NCBI RefSeq assembly: GCF_000802205.1
Contig: NZ_CP012850.1
Coordinates: forward strand, 2,418,001 to 2,482,000
Direction of reading: 5' to 3'
Origin: Candidatus Nitrosocosmicus oleophilus
GTDB lineage: Archaea; Thermoproteota; Nitrososphaeria; Nitrososphaerales; Nitrososphaeraceae
Length of the DNA: 64,000 bases
Part shown: positions 9,660 to 20,087 of the stretch, in pieces
Position numbering within the stretch: the first letter of the stretch is position 1
Layout of the letters: each line of letters starts with the position of its first letter
Notes under the pieces: model-generated
Databases searched by the model: none
The model's input: the letters and a program-made list of their open reading frames with translations, nothing else
What the model was told of the DNA's origin: nothing
Program-made: the position numbers and the translations under genes

Positions 9660-9893
9660 CTAGTAATCGTCATTTTTCATGACTTCGTTATCTATGAATT
9701 TTATTAATTTCTTATCAAATATTTTTGTAGTCTGGTTACAAATTACGCATCTAAAGTAGACCTGAGATCTTCTTACGCGAGGTCTTGTTTTAGATTCCAA
9801 ATGTTTCACTATCCAATCCTTTGGGGACCTAGTCTTGCAACCAGGACAAACAATAAATGTAGACACCTCATCTAAATCGTTTGAAATGGACAT
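9660..9893 (-). CDS. Small zinc-ribbon-like protein
   Basis: The 77-aa protein has two CxxC knuckles, VCPGCKT and RCVICNQ, about 30 residues apart, forming a four-cysteine zinc-binding pair. The region between them is basic (KTRPRVRRSQ), which suits nucleic-acid or protein binding. The gene stands alone. Function unknown. Confidence 0.6.
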   Translation of the reverse strand: MSISNDLDEVSTFIVCPGCKTRSPKDWIVKHLESKTRPRVRRSQVYFRCVICNQTTKIFDKKLIKFIDNEVMKNDDY

Positions 9894-10207
9894 GTATTAC
9901 CTATCCTAATGTAATCCCAGGTATTTATTTATGGTCTAGTCTACAAAGAAAAAACTTTGAATTAGATACATAAGCAACTTTGATTGGGTCAACAGGAATG
10001 ACAGTTTGATCTATTATTTACACCATTATCAAAGCCTCTGGTGCAATAACATCCAAGCAGTTCGCATCAATCTCAGTACTTGAATATGCTAATCAGATTA
10101 TACCTAACCTCCATATGACGTTAAAGAAAGTTTGGCTTGAATTTAGTCTATTTTAACCTCATTCATAACCTAATATTCTATTACAAGATTATAACACTGA
10201 ATTAGAA
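9894..10207. other. Gene-free stretch downstream of gatB
   Basis: No supported feature. Short AT-rich runs only. Confidence 0.4.
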
Positions 10208-11746
10208 TCATATATCCTCTAGAGATTCCTTTATCAATCTCAATGCAATCTGAGGATTAACTCTACCTTTTGTCTCTTTCATAATCAGCCCCAAAATGTA
10301 ATTAATGGTGTTTGGGTTATTTTTTGACTGCTCAATTAGTTGTGGCTGAGAAGATAATATTTCCTGAATTACCTTTACAATGGATTTCTCATCAGAAATA
10401 TTTTCAATTTCTAATGTCTCTATTAATTTCAACGGACTAGTACCTGTTTCGATGCTTTTATCAAATATCTCTCTAGCTGTAGTCCTGTTTAACGATTTTA
10501 TCTCAACTAATTTTGCCATTTCAGCTACCTGTTTGGGGGATATAGTCAGAATATCAAGACCCTTTGTGTTATGGTCGGTTAAACCTTGTCTATCCTTCTC
10601 ATTAATTTTTGTAAGCAGCTCATTCACTATCCAATTTGATATTTCAATCGGAGATTTGTGGTATACTAATGATTCTTCAAAAAAATCACTTATTCTTTTA
10701 TCATTAACCAAAATCTTGGCGGTATGTTCGGTTATCTTGTAAACTTCAATATATCTTTTCAACCTCTCAATAGGTAATTCAGGCATACTGGTTCTTACTC
10801 TGGAAACGAACTTGCTGCCCAAAATAATTCTAGGGATATCAGGCTCTGGAAAATATCGGTATTCCTCCTCCTCCTCTTTTGATCTTGCAGCTACAGTTAC
10901 CTTTCTTTTCTCATCCCAATGTCTAGTTTCCGGTTTGACATCAATGCTATGCATAATCAAAGTTTTCTGTCTAGTGATTTCATAATAGATGGATTTCTCA
11001 ACCTCTTTAAATGAACTTATATTTTTGATTTCAACTTTCTTTCCGCCTCCGACAGAAACATTAACATCACATCTGACTGAGCCTTCCAAACTCGGATCGG
11101 TAACTCCAAGATATTCAAACAAGTTAACTATTTCATTTAAGAAGATCCTAACAGCAATTGGGCTAGAAAAGTCTGGTTCGGTTACTATTTCAACCAAAGA
11201 AACACCAGCCCGATTATAGTCGATAAGTGAGTAATTATTTGCAGCGGATTTGTCTTCTTCGTAAGTTATTTTTCCTGGATCTTCCTCTAATTGAACTCTG
11301 GTAATCCTTATTTTAGTTCTCTCTTCGCTATTCTTTAAATCATCAGTCTTAGATTTTGAGTCTCCCACAAATTCAATGGAACCCTCATAACCAATACTAC
11401 TTAATTCATATGAGTTGTATTGTGTTGTCTGATAATTTTTTGGCAAGTCAGGATAGAAATAATTTTTTCTATAAAACGAAATTTTTTCTGGAATGCTACA
11501 ATTAAATGCCAAACAAATCATTGACGCAAATTCGACAGCCCTCTTGTTGAGCAAAGGCAGCGTACCCGGTAATCCCAAACAAATAGGACAAGTATTATCA
11601 TTCGGAGCGGAGTTTCGGTAATTTGAGAGACATCCGCAAAAAAGCTTTGTATGAAGAAAAGTTAGCTGACAGTGTATCTCTAACCCAATTTTCAACTCTG
11701 GCCCAGCTTTATTCCTGTCGTTTAAAATCATATCTTCGGAATCCAC
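10208..11746 (-). CDS. gatB: Asp-tRNA(Asn)/Glu-tRNA(Gln) amidotransferase subunit B
   Basis: The 512-aa protein is GatB, the tRNA-binding and kinase subunit of the amidotransferase. It shows the N-terminal signature IGLEIHCQL, the zinc cysteines (CGC...CPICLGLPG), LPKNYQTTQ, EEDPGK, DYNRAGVSLVEIVTEPDF and VRCDVNVSV. A C-terminal YqeY-like tail ends in KGRVNPQIALRLIKESL. The GTG start at 11746 overlaps the end of gatA by 19 nt; an ATG at 11731 is an alternative. With gatC and gatA it forms one minus-strand operon behind aspS, so its main job is probably amidation of Asp-tRNA(Asn). Confidence 0.95.
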   Translation of the reverse strand: MDSEDMILNDRNKAGPELKIGLEIHCQLTFLHTKLFCGCLSNYRNSAPNDNTCPICLGLPGTLPLLNKRAVEFASMICLAFNCSIPEKISFYRKNYFYPDLPKNYQTTQYNSYELSSIGYEGSIEFVGDSKSKTDDLKNSEERTKIRITRVQLEEDPGKITYEEDKSAANNYSLIDYNRAGVSLVEIVTEPDFSSPIAVRIFLNEIVNLFEYLGVTDPSLEGSVRCDVNVSVGGGKKVEIKNISSFKEVEKSIYYEITRQKTLIMHSIDVKPETRHWDEKRKVTVAARSKEEEEEYRYFPEPDIPRIILGSKFVSRVRTSMPELPIERLKRYIEVYKITEHTAKILVNDKRISDFFEESLVYHKSPIEISNWIVNELLTKINEKDRQGLTDHNTKGLDILTISPKQVAEMAKLVEIKSLNRTTAREIFDKSIETGTSPLKLIETLEIENISDEKSIVKVIQEILSSQPQLIEQSKNNPNTINYILGLIMKETKGRVNPQIALRLIKESLEDI

Positions 11747-13197
11747 GTCTTAAAACCTACGACATTTTCAAGCAAAACAGCCACATCTATCAATTTTTGC
11801 TCGTTAAAACCATTTGCTAAAAGTTGTACCCCAATCGGAAATCCCTTTTCAGATAGGCCACCTGGTATTGATATTGCTGGTATACCTGCAAGGTTAGCCA
11901 AGATTGTATAAACGTCTAAATTATAGTGCTCAATCGGTTGTGAACTCTTTTCCCCGATTTTAAATGGCAAGACAGGCATCGTCGGTAAGAGCAAAATATC
12001 GCATTTATTAAATAAATTATCGAACTCCTTCCTTATCTTTGATCTTAATTTTTGTGCCTTTGCATAATATTTTCCAAAATAGCCTGCTGACAAAACATAT
12101 GAGCCTAGAAGAATTCGAAGCTTTACCTCATCACCAAACCTAGATCTGGATTCAGCAAAATAACTATTCCACTCGTAGCCTTCCGGACTACCTTCATAAC
12201 CATATCGTAAGTTATCATATCTTGATAAATTACTGCTTGCTTCAGCTGTAGCAATAACATAATAAGAGGCCAAGGCGTAATGGGATAGAGATATCCGGGC
12301 ATCCTCTATTTCACAACCATAATTTTCTAACTCTTTAACCTTCTTTCTAGTATTTTTTGCTACCTCGGATTCGGATTCATCAATTAATTCATTAAGTACC
12401 CCAATTTTATATCTTTTTTTCAGAATATTATCAACATTATTTGTTTGATACTCACTTTTTCTATTGATTGTTGTATTGTCTTTTGGATCAAATCCAGAAA
12501 TAGAGTTTAGAAGAGGAACTAGATCATAAATAGTTCTTGCAATTGGACCAATTTGTTCCAATGAATTAGAATAAGAGATCAATCCATTTCTACTTACACT
12601 TCCATATGTAGGTTTGATGCCAACAACGGAACAAAAACTAGATGGGCATCTGATAGATCCACCAGTATCTGAACCAAGGGATAATGGTATTTGCAATGAG
12701 GCAACAGCGGCTGCGCTTCCTCCTGAGGAGCCCCCAGCTACGTATTCAAGATTCCAAGGATTTCGAACGGGACCAAAAGCAGAGTACTCCGATGTAGTTC
12801 CCATGCCGAACTCATCCATATTCAATTTACCGATAACGATGCCATCTTGTTCTTCAATTCTACTGACAACCGTAGCGTTATACGGAGAGACGTATTCCGC
12901 CAGCATGCGAGAAGCGCATGTATTCTTTAGGCCCTGTACACTAATATTGTCCTTAATTCCGACTGGTATGCCGGCTAACAAACCGGTATTAGTGCCCTCT
13001 TTAATTTTTTTGTCAATCGCCCTTGATTTTGTGATGGCATTTTCAAAATTGTGGCTAATAAAGGAGTTTATTCTAAGATCTATGTGTTTTATCCTTTCAA
13101 TAATAATAGATATATATTCTTCAGCAGTTACCTCTTGTTCCTTAATCTTTCGAGAAACTACGAAAGCAGGCAGTTCATAAAGTCGCTTCAAGATCAA
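11728..13197 (-). CDS. gatA: Amidotransferase subunit A (amidase)
   Basis: GatA of 489 aa, an amidase-signature enzyme that hydrolyses glutamine and passes ammonia to GatB. The catalytic Lys lies in GIPVGIKDNISV, and the Ser-cis-Ser-Ser region is AGGSSGGSAAAVA followed by GSDTGGSIRCPSSFC. The TTG start overlaps the TGA of gatC (TTGA), giving translational coupling. The order gatC-gatA-gatB follows aspS. Confidence 0.95.
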   Translation of the reverse strand: MILKRLYELPAFVVSRKIKEQEVTAEEYISIIIERIKHIDLRINSFISHNFENAITKSRAIDKKIKEGTNTGLLAGIPVGIKDNISVQGLKNTCASRMLAEYVSPYNATVVSRIEEQDGIVIGKLNMDEFGMGTTSEYSAFGPVRNPWNLEYVAGGSSGGSAAAVASLQIPLSLGSDTGGSIRCPSSFCSVVGIKPTYGSVSRNGLISYSNSLEQIGPIARTIYDLVPLLNSISGFDPKDNTTINRKSEYQTNNVDNILKKRYKIGVLNELIDESESEVAKNTRKKVKELENYGCEIEDARISLSHYALASYYVIATAEASSNLSRYDNLRYGYEGSPEGYEWNSYFAESRSRFGDEVKLRILLGSYVLSAGYFGKYYAKAQKLRSKIRKEFDNLFNKCDILLLPTMPVLPFKIGEKSSQPIEHYNLDVYTILANLAGIPAISIPGGLSEKGFPIGVQLLANGFNEQKLIDVAVLLENVVGFKTWIPKI

Positions 13198-13493
13198 ATC
13201 CTTGGCCCAAGAATAAAGCCATCTTTGGTGTTCTTTAATTTGAATATAGTTTGAGGCCCATCTGATGAACTTAAATCGAGCTTCGACTTATCATCTCGCA
13301 AGTTTTCAAAAGCTATTTCCAATTTTAGATCATCGATACTCGAAGCTTCAGAATCCCCAGTAGTGAAATCATCTAACTTGTCAAACATTAGGAGTACTTC
13401 TTCCACCTTTCTAGAGATTTCTGTCATATTTTGCTCAGGTATCTCTAATTTAGCTAGTTCACATAATTTTTTAATATCAATACCCTTTGCCAT
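13194..13493 (-). CDS. gatC: Amidotransferase subunit C
   Basis: GatC of 99 aa, the small wrapping subunit that holds GatA and GatB together. The N-terminus (IDIKKLCELAKLEI) and the helix around VEEVLLMFDKLD are typical. The C-terminus ends in FILGPRI, like the PRV/PRI ends of the family. It starts at ATG 38 nt after the aspS stop and overlaps gatA. Confidence 0.9.
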   Translation of the reverse strand: MAKGIDIKKLCELAKLEIPEQNMTEISRKVEEVLLMFDKLDDFTTGDSEASSIDDLKLEIAFENLRDDKSKLDLSSSDGPQTIFKLKNTKDGFILGPRI

Positions 13494-13531
13494 GGTCAGC
13501 TATGGGGATCTAACCGTACATTATATTTATC

Positions 13532-14893
13532 TTATGGGGTCAACCTATCGATGTCTCTTGGATAAAAGGTTGCGTCTCTAATGTTATCTAGTTTTAATAT
13601 GGCCATCAATAGTCTTTCTAACCCTAGTCCAAAACCAGCGTGTGGAGGAACCCCATAGTCAAAAACCCTAAGATGATAATCAAATGCCTTATGACTTAGG
13701 CCTTTTTTTTTCATATTATCCATTAAATCGCCCTTATTATTGATACGCGTACTACCCGATGACAGCTCAAGGCTTCCATACATTAAATCAAAGGATTCGC
13801 TTAGCATACGAGGATCATCTCCATTATTTGGCTCAGCAATTGGATCCATTTTCTTTGATTTCACGTAAAATGGCTTTGTAGAAGAAGGCCAGTCAGTAAT
13901 AAAGTAAAATTCATCTCCAAATAGATCTTTTAGCAGTTTTGGTGAAATATCATCTCCCCACCGAATATACTTGTGACTTTTTTGTAAATTTTCTACCAAA
14001 GTAGAATAGGTAATACGACTGAATGGCTTACTCACATTAGGAAGTTCAGTTCCCAAACTATCGAGTTCAATTTGATTCTTATCATTAACACTTTGAATAA
14101 TATATCGGATTAAATTATCAAGATAATCCATCATATCTGTATAGTCTACATACGCTTTTTCTACATCAACTGACATTGCTTCAGATAAATGTCTGTTTGT
14201 CCTAGAAGGTTCCGCTCTAAATATAGGAGCTATTTCAAACACGTTTTCAAAAGCCATGGTCAACTGCTCTTTATATAACTGTGGGCTTTGCGCCAAGAAC
14301 GCTTCCCTATCATAATAAAAGATTGGAAATAATGCAGCACCCCCTTCTGTGGCGGTAGCTATCATTTTAGGTGTATTAACTTCAACAAAATAGTTGTCAT
14401 TTAAATATTCCCTAATAGAATTTAGGATAGTATTCCTTATTTTGAAAACATTTTGTAAATGATTTCTTCTTAAATCTATAGCTCTAAGGTCCAATCTAGT
14501 ATCAATTCCGATTGAAGAAATGGACTGGGTAAGGAATGGAGCGGGTTTGTTAGAAACAGACAGTATCCTAATGTCTTCAGGAATTACTTCGAATTCATTA
14601 CTCGAATTTTTTTGTTCAACAACTTTTCCCTTAATGGCGATTGAAGAATGCTCTTTGAGACTTTTTAGTGAATCAAATATATTTTCACTCAATTCCTTCC
14701 TCTTCACAAGAATTTGAATATCTCCAAATCTATCTCTTAGTTGGACGAAAAGTACATTCCCATGGTCTCGTTTTGAAGATATCCATCCAATAACTGTAAC
14801 AACATTATTAATTACGGAATCTGAAATTTGAAAAGAGTAATGAGTCCTTCGCCAGTCCCCCAATTCATTTTCAACAATGATTTTGTCTTCCAA
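13532..14893 (-). CDS. aspS: Aspartyl-tRNA synthetase, archaeal type, probably non-discriminating
   Basis: The 453-aa class II synthetase has an N-terminal OB-fold anticodon domain (VIGWISSKRDHGNVLFVQLRDR) and a catalytic core. Motif 2 is FRAEPSRTNRHLSE and motif 3 is GFGLGLERLLMAIL; SPQLYKEQL and EAMSVDVE are also seen. It leads straight into gatCAB, the arrangement expected when one AspRS charges both tRNA-Asp and tRNA-Asn and GatCAB amidates the latter. In known discriminating archaeal AspRS a Trp sits two residues after the conserved GW; here that position is Ser, consistent with relaxed specificity, though this is inference. Confidence 0.93.
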   Translation of the reverse strand: MEDKIIVENELGDWRRTHYSFQISDSVINNVVTVIGWISSKRDHGNVLFVQLRDRFGDIQILVKRKELSENIFDSLKSLKEHSSIAIKGKVVEQKNSSNEFEVIPEDIRILSVSNKPAPFLTQSISSIGIDTRLDLRAIDLRRNHLQNVFKIRNTILNSIREYLNDNYFVEVNTPKMIATATEGGAALFPIFYYDREAFLAQSPQLYKEQLTMAFENVFEIAPIFRAEPSRTNRHLSEAMSVDVEKAYVDYTDMMDYLDNLIRYIIQSVNDKNQIELDSLGTELPNVSKPFSRITYSTLVENLQKSHKYIRWGDDISPKLLKDLFGDEFYFITDWPSSTKPFYVKSKKMDPIAEPNNGDDPRMLSESFDLMYGSLELSSGSTRINNKGDLMDNMKKKGLSHKAFDYHLRVFDYGVPPHAGFGLGLERLLMAILKLDNIRDATFYPRDIDRLTP

Positions 14894-15537
14894 TATGGTA
14901 CAATATTTGCAAATTTTTATAAGAATATATCTTTTTCATCTGAAAAGGAGTGTAACTGTTTAATAGTGCTTCGTTTAAACATTTGGATTAAACAATCTTA
15001 AAAATGTCTGGCCTGCTGAGAAGGGAGAATGCTCAAGGAGCAAATTTGGTCAGACAAGATTCTGGCAATTCGTGGAAAATAGGGGAAGTCCGTTGGACTT
15101 CAACAAACACCCTATATTTCTTGTATGATAGAGGGATTTCAAAATATATGATCTGCCCAATTCTAAATTGAAGTGGTTAATATTTAATGCGGAATAAGGC
15201 CTAATGCTAAATCGGATTTCAATATGAACAGATTTTTATTGAAAGGATTTTATGATTAGATTTATTCATTAAGTATCCATTTTGGACGATACTCAATAGG
15301 ACTGATTTTGATGTTTTATTGATCATTTAAACAAAATTTTGTCATTTCTGCTGCATTTTTTATACTTTTTAGCAGTTTATTATGAAAAATGAGTTATTAT
15401 TATGTAAAGTATTAAATTTCTAATCATTTCAAATTCATTACTGATAGATTTTTTATGTCAATAATATATCAATTTCATCATTTCCTCTAATTATTTTTAA
15501 ACAAATATTCAAATACGGTCAGAGCTCATAAGTATTA
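14894..15537. other. Divergent intergenic region between aspS and thioredoxin
   Basis: About 640 bp with no confident gene. A 55-codon frame (15004-15171) begins at ATG, but it lacks a good TATA box at leaderless distance and resembles no family I know. The right part is very AT-rich; a TATA-like tttttaaac near 15,493-15,501 precedes the thioredoxin ATG by about 40 nt. Confidence 0.4.
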
Positions 15538-15873
15538 ATGGGAAACGACAATGTCACTCATGTAACAACCGGAAATTGGGATTCAGAGGTCTTAAAAGCT
15601 GATAAACCAGTTTTTGTAGATTTTTGGGCAGAATGGTGTGGTCCGTGCCGTATGGTTGGCCCAGTTGTTGAACAAATTGCACAATCCTATTCGGACAAAA
15701 TAAAAGTGGTAAAACTCAACGTGGATGAAAACCAAGAAATCGCGATGAAATACGGTATCCAGTCTATTCCATCATTGTTGATTTTCAAAAACGGAAAAGA
15801 GATAAAAAGAACAATAGGTGCCGCCCCAAAAGATACATATGTTAAATTCATTAACGAGGCAATTTCTTCATAA
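15538..15873 (+). CDS. trxA: Thioredoxin
   Basis: The 111-aa protein has the thioredoxin fold with the active site WAEWCGPC (Cys34/Cys37), the buried Asp in VFVDFW, and the cis-proline loop GIQSIPSLLIF. It is a general disulfide reductant in the cytoplasm. No signal peptide is present. Confidence 0.95.
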   Translation: MGNDNVTHVTTGNWDSEVLKADKPVFVDFWAEWCGPCRMVGPVVEQIAQSYSDKIKVVKLNVDENQEIAMKYGIQSIPSLLIFKNGKEIKRTIGAAPKDTYVKFINEAISS

Positions 15874-15946
15874 GGGAAATCTTTACTTAACTAGTTCGGA
15901 TTGATTTAAAAGCATTAATATTCTCAAGACTTAAATTATTTTTAAT

Positions 15947-18748
15947 TTGGATAAATCCGAGCTTCTTTCACTTTTCTCTTCAGATTATGAAAAATATTAT
16001 AAAGTATCACTTTTTGAAAAATTAGGCTTTATTCGACAGAGCTGTTCTATTTGTAGTAGGTTCTTTTGGGCCATTCCTCAAAGATCGATATGTCCGGATC
16101 ATGAAAACTATACTTTTATTGGAAATCCACCTACATCTAAAAGATTAAGTTATACTCAATCGTGGGAGAAGATCAGGGATTACTTTAAGGAAAATGGTCA
16201 TACTATAGTTAACAGGTATCCGGTTGTATGCAGATGGAGAGATGACCTTTACTACACTATTGCGTCAATCGTAGACTTTCAAAGAGTAGCTGATAATAAA
16301 GTAATGTTTGAATTGCCCGGAAATCCATTGGTAGTCCCTCAGATGTGTTTGAGGTTTAACGACATCGAGAATGTAGGGGTAACTGGTAGGCACTATACCT
16401 CTTTTTGCATGGTGGGGCAAACGTGCGACGCAGATTCTGAGGGAGGTTATTGGAAGGACAGGTGCATAGAGCTGGATTTTGGATTGTTGGTAGACATTTT
16501 TGGGATTTCTCCAGCTGAAATAACCTTCGTAGAGGATGTATGGATAGGAGCTGGAGCATTTGGCAGCTCACTTGAATACTTTGTGAGAGGGTTGGAATTA
16601 GGAAATGCAGTTTTCACGGAATTTGAAGGTAATGAAAAGAATCATAGAGTTCTTAAAAACAAAATAATTGATATGGGTGCAGGACTAGAGAGACTTTCGT
16701 GGATAACAAACGGAACCCCAACGAGCTACGATTGTACTTTTGAGCCGATACTAAAGAGGATTTACGATACCTCCGGAATAGACAATCCTTTTTCCTCGAA
16801 TGGAAACTATAATCTTCAGTCCAAAATCCTTTCAGATTACTTTAGCAGAATTTCAGCAAAGTTGGAATCTACCTCAGACATTTTGCAAGTAAAGAAACAG
16901 CTAGCTCAAGAATTAAGTATAGATTTTGAAAAATTGCAGAAGATTGTAGTTCCATACGAATCGTTGTATACTATTATCGATCACACAAGAACCCTGGTTT
17001 TTGCTATAAGCGACGGGTCGCTGCCCTCAAACGTTGGCGGCGGATACAACCTAAGGGTCATTTTGAGAAGGACACTCTCGCTTTTGAAACAACTCGGCTT
17101 AGGTCTAAAAGTTGGAGATATTGTTGATATGCATTTGGACCAACTCCAACCTCTATACTCGGAATTAATGGACTATAGAAATGATATTCACGAAGTCTTG
17201 GAAATTGAGAGCAAGAGATTTCTTGAAACACAAGAAAGGATTGTTGCAATTTCAACTAAAATAAGAAAAGGCAAAACCATATTGAGTTTGGATGATTTGA
17301 TCCGGTTATATGAATCTGATGGGGTCACACCTGATTATCTGGTTGAAAATGCACTTCTTGAATCGGTCCCGGCAAACTTTTACACTAGACTCTCAGAGTT
17401 ACATTCAACTAGCCGGTCGGAAAAAAGGGATAAAAATGAATTCAAATTGGATGATAATGTTGATCTTGATAAGATCACAGGAACTAAGTTATTGTATTAC
17501 GACGACCCGAGTATCCTTTCTTTTGATGCAAAGATATTAAGAATAATTAATAAAAATCTAATCATTTTAGATAGGACAGCCTTTTATCCAAGGGGTGGAG
17601 GGCAGGAGCCTGATTTTGGTTATATTGGTGCTCACAAAGTAGATAACGTGGTTAAAATTAAAGACAAGGTTCTCCACCATGTGATCGGGACATTTGAACA
17701 AAAGGAAGGAGATATCATTAATTGTGTGGTTGAGAAGGATAGGAGGCTATCCATAACCAAAAACCATACCGCTACTCACATAATCAACCATGCATCGAAA
17801 AGTGTATTAGGTTCATGGGTATGGCAAAACTCGGCATACAAGGACGAAACTTATGCAAGATTGGACATCACACATCATTCCGCTTTATCCAGGGACGAAA
17901 TGCAAGAAATAGAAAGGAAAGCAAATGATATAATTAGAAGGAATTTGCCAGTTCTGATCAATTTTTACGCCAGAGGGGTAGCAGAACAAAATTACAGCTT
18001 TAGAATATATCAAGGAGGGGTTGTGCCATCAAACGATGTAAGGATCGTTAACATTGGGGGACTAGATATTGAAGCGTGTGGAGGAACTCATGTTTTCAAC
18101 ACAGGCGAATTAGGTCTTATAAAAATAATAAAGACAGAGAGAATACAGGATGGGGTTGTTAGAATAGAATTTGTTGCCGGCGCGAATGCACTAAATCGTG
18201 TTCAAGCCCAAGACGATCAGATACAATATATTGCTAATAAACTTGGAACAAACCGCGAAAAAGTTTTAGATACATTTTCAAAGAATATGGATGATTTAGA
18301 TAAATCTAAGAAGAAAATTAAAAGCCTTATAAGAAGCATTTCAAATTCAACTGTAGAGCAAACCATAAAGGACTCCGTTGTTCTCAAATCAGAATCAGAT
18401 GCAAACAGATTTCTGAATTATTATTTTAAGATAGACGAAGAATTAGATGACCAATTCCATCTTTTGGTTGGTCAAAATTCAGTAGAGAGAAATCCAGATC
18501 TTGTATACGTATCAATAGTAATCGTGGAAAGCAAATCCGCAAAGGTTATTGTCTTTTGTGGAAAAAACGCGCTAAAAATTATGAAGGCTAATGTGCTAGC
18601 AAATCACATATCAAAGATGCTTGGTGGTTCAGGTGGAGGAACACCAAATTTTGGACAAGGCGGAGGAACCATCCTTGAAAATCGGCAAGATCTCGAGAAT
18701 ATGTTAAAAAAAAGTCTATTAGAGAAACTTAATGACTTAAATGAATAA
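15947..18748 (+). CDS. alaS: Alanyl-tRNA synthetase, archaeal type
   Basis: The 933-aa enzyme has the archaeal N-terminal extension with cysteines (CSICSRFF...CPDH). The class II catalytic core follows (MCLRFNDIENVG; DMGAGLERLSW). The editing domain carries FYPRGGGQEPD, the metal motif HTATHIIN and later CGGTH. The C-Ala domain ends in a Gly-rich stretch (GGSGGGTPNFGQGGG). It starts at TTG. The editing site removes Ser/Gly from tRNA-Ala. Full length, no defects. Confidence 0.95.
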   Translation: MDKSELLSLFSSDYEKYYKVSLFEKLGFIRQSCSICSRFFWAIPQRSICPDHENYTFIGNPPTSKRLSYTQSWEKIRDYFKENGHTIVNRYPVVCRWRDDLYYTIASIVDFQRVADNKVMFELPGNPLVVPQMCLRFNDIENVGVTGRHYTSFCMVGQTCDADSEGGYWKDRCIELDFGLLVDIFGISPAEITFVEDVWIGAGAFGSSLEYFVRGLELGNAVFTEFEGNEKNHRVLKNKIIDMGAGLERLSWITNGTPTSYDCTFEPILKRIYDTSGIDNPFSSNGNYNLQSKILSDYFSRISAKLESTSDILQVKKQLAQELSIDFEKLQKIVVPYESLYTIIDHTRTLVFAISDGSLPSNVGGGYNLRVILRRTLSLLKQLGLGLKVGDIVDMHLDQLQPLYSELMDYRNDIHEVLEIESKRFLETQERIVAISTKIRKGKTILSLDDLIRLYESDGVTPDYLVENALLESVPANFYTRLSELHSTSRSEKRDKNEFKLDDNVDLDKITGTKLLYYDDPSILSFDAKILRIINKNLIILDRTAFYPRGGGQEPDFGYIGAHKVDNVVKIKDKVLHHVIGTFEQKEGDIINCVVEKDRRLSITKNHTATHIINHASKSVLGSWVWQNSAYKDETYARLDITHHSALSRDEMQEIERKANDIIRRNLPVLINFYARGVAEQNYSFRIYQGGVVPSNDVRIVNIGGLDIEACGGTHVFNTGELGLIKIIKTERIQDGVVRIEFVAGANALNRVQAQDDQIQYIANKLGTNREKVLDTFSKNMDDLDKSKKKIKSLIRSISNSTVEQTIKDSVVLKSESDANRFLNYYFKIDEELDDQFHLLVGQNSVERNPDLVYVSIVIVESKSAKVIVFCGKNALKIMKANVLANHISKMLGGSGGGTPNFGQGGGTILENRQDLENMLKKSLLEKLNDLNE

Positions 18749-18807
18749 GAATCATCTTTCACAGATGAATTCATTTGTCCCAGCTCCGATGTGGTTCTTG
18801 TTGACAT

Positions 18808-18817
18808 TTTTTTTTTG
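18808..18817 (+). terminator. T-run downstream of alaS
   Basis: A run of about ten T residues about 60 nt after the alaS stop fits the oligo-T terminators of archaeal RNA polymerase. No hairpin is needed. Confidence 0.35.
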
Positions 18818-18927
18818 AACGTAGATCAATCATGTTTAATCAATTTATAGTGAATACACTTGTGCAAATTCTTTATCAGCCTAATACTATATAACCTTGG
18901 AATAAAAATTGTTACTGTAAAAATAAA

Positions 18928-20022
18928 CTAGGTAATTAATTTCTTTAGATCGGCTGGGTTACCAAGTCCATGTCTGATTTCTTTTGCTATTCTCCTGCCG
19001 ACACCGAAAGTTTCTCCATATTTATATTTAGTATATGGTGAGGTAGTTGCAAGTATCGGATTTCCTGGGACTCTAAGGGATACATCATAAACGATAATGT
19101 CTAACTCTACAGTAACAACACTCTGTAGGGAGAAGGGGCCAACTATACCAGGTGGATACTCCCTCAATGCACATTGCACAAATTTTTCCCCCATTTTGAA
19201 TACTTTATCCAAAAGAGATTCTCTAATACTTGCAGGTGTATGGCCCACTTCTATATTCTGCAAGTCAATTGACATTTCAAGTTGATTTACAGCAGGTATG
19301 GAGGTAGTAAAGTCATGTATATTAGTCTGTAATCTCCGTTCAATACCTAAAAACTCAACGTCTTTATCAAGTGGTGAATAAAAGTAATTAAAATTGAAAT
19401 AAGTCCCTATAAGGTATTGTTCTATTGTAGAGTTATTCTTCAAGTCTGACTCACTTATTAAGCCTGCTTTGATTCTTTTTGCAGACTTTATTTTATAGTC
19501 ATCGTAAGACGTTACAATAAAAAAGGCTCTCTCAAGTTTTCTTTTAGCTTCTTGAATCTTCACAATAGAGGGGCCTTCAATTTCTTCTGGAATTGAATAT
19601 ATTTTTGGCATAGAAATATGGGCTTTTTTTAGCAGATCATACTGATTATTCGGCAAATGTCTTTCCTCAGCTTTAAGAATATACCGGTTTCCAAAAACAG
19701 GTATTTTGAGTGATTTTTCGATATTATCAATTCCTAAATATACTACGAAGGATCTGTGTGGAATTAAAATAGTGTTCAATTCAAGTAATTTTTTTTGATT
19801 TTCTGTATACATAATATCTGAAAAATTATCTAAAATTAATATTTCATCAGCTAGACGACTAAACTTTTGATATGGCAATTCCCTACCTTTTTGACATATA
19901 CATATAGTCTTAAACCCCTCATCTTTGGCACCATCCATTATCTCCAAAGCAGAGTGGCTCCCAATGACCCCTATAGTAATATTGTCTAAATCATATGTAT
20001 CAATCAGATTCTCTACACCCAT
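18928..20022 (-). CDS. purP: 5-formaminoimidazole-4-carboxamide ribonucleotide synthetase family
   Basis: The 364-aa ATP-grasp protein matches archaeal PurP, which formylates AICAR with formate and ATP in step 9 of purine synthesis. It has the N-terminal GVIGSHSALEIMDGAKDEG, the family marker GNRYILKAEE, the ATP-grasp EQYLIGTYFNFNYFYSP, and C-terminal PPGIVGPFSLQ and DVSLRVPGNP. Full length. PurP has paralogs in some archaea, so the exact paralog type cannot be fixed here. Confidence 0.9.
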   Translation of the reverse strand: MGVENLIDTYDLDNITIGVIGSHSALEIMDGAKDEGFKTICICQKGRELPYQKFSRLADEILILDNFSDIMYTENQKKLLELNTILIPHRSFVVYLGIDNIEKSLKIPVFGNRYILKAEERHLPNNQYDLLKKAHISMPKIYSIPEEIEGPSIVKIQEAKRKLERAFFIVTSYDDYKIKSAKRIKAGLISESDLKNNSTIEQYLIGTYFNFNYFYSPLDKDVEFLGIERRLQTNIHDFTTSIPAVNQLEMSIDLQNIEVGHTPASIRESLLDKVFKMGEKFVQCALREYPPGIVGPFSLQSVVTVELDIIVYDVSLRVPGNPILATTSPYTKYKYGETFGVGRRIAKEIRHGLGNPADLKKLIT

Positions 20023-20087
20023 TTTCTATATTCTCATTCCGGATGAAATTGTGAACTTTTTTCATATTTTAGTTATATGTTCTTAAT

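Noticed and set aside
15004-15171. 55-aa frame upstream of thioredoxin
   Set aside because: No family pattern and no TATA box at leaderless spacing; kept only as a note in the gap entry.
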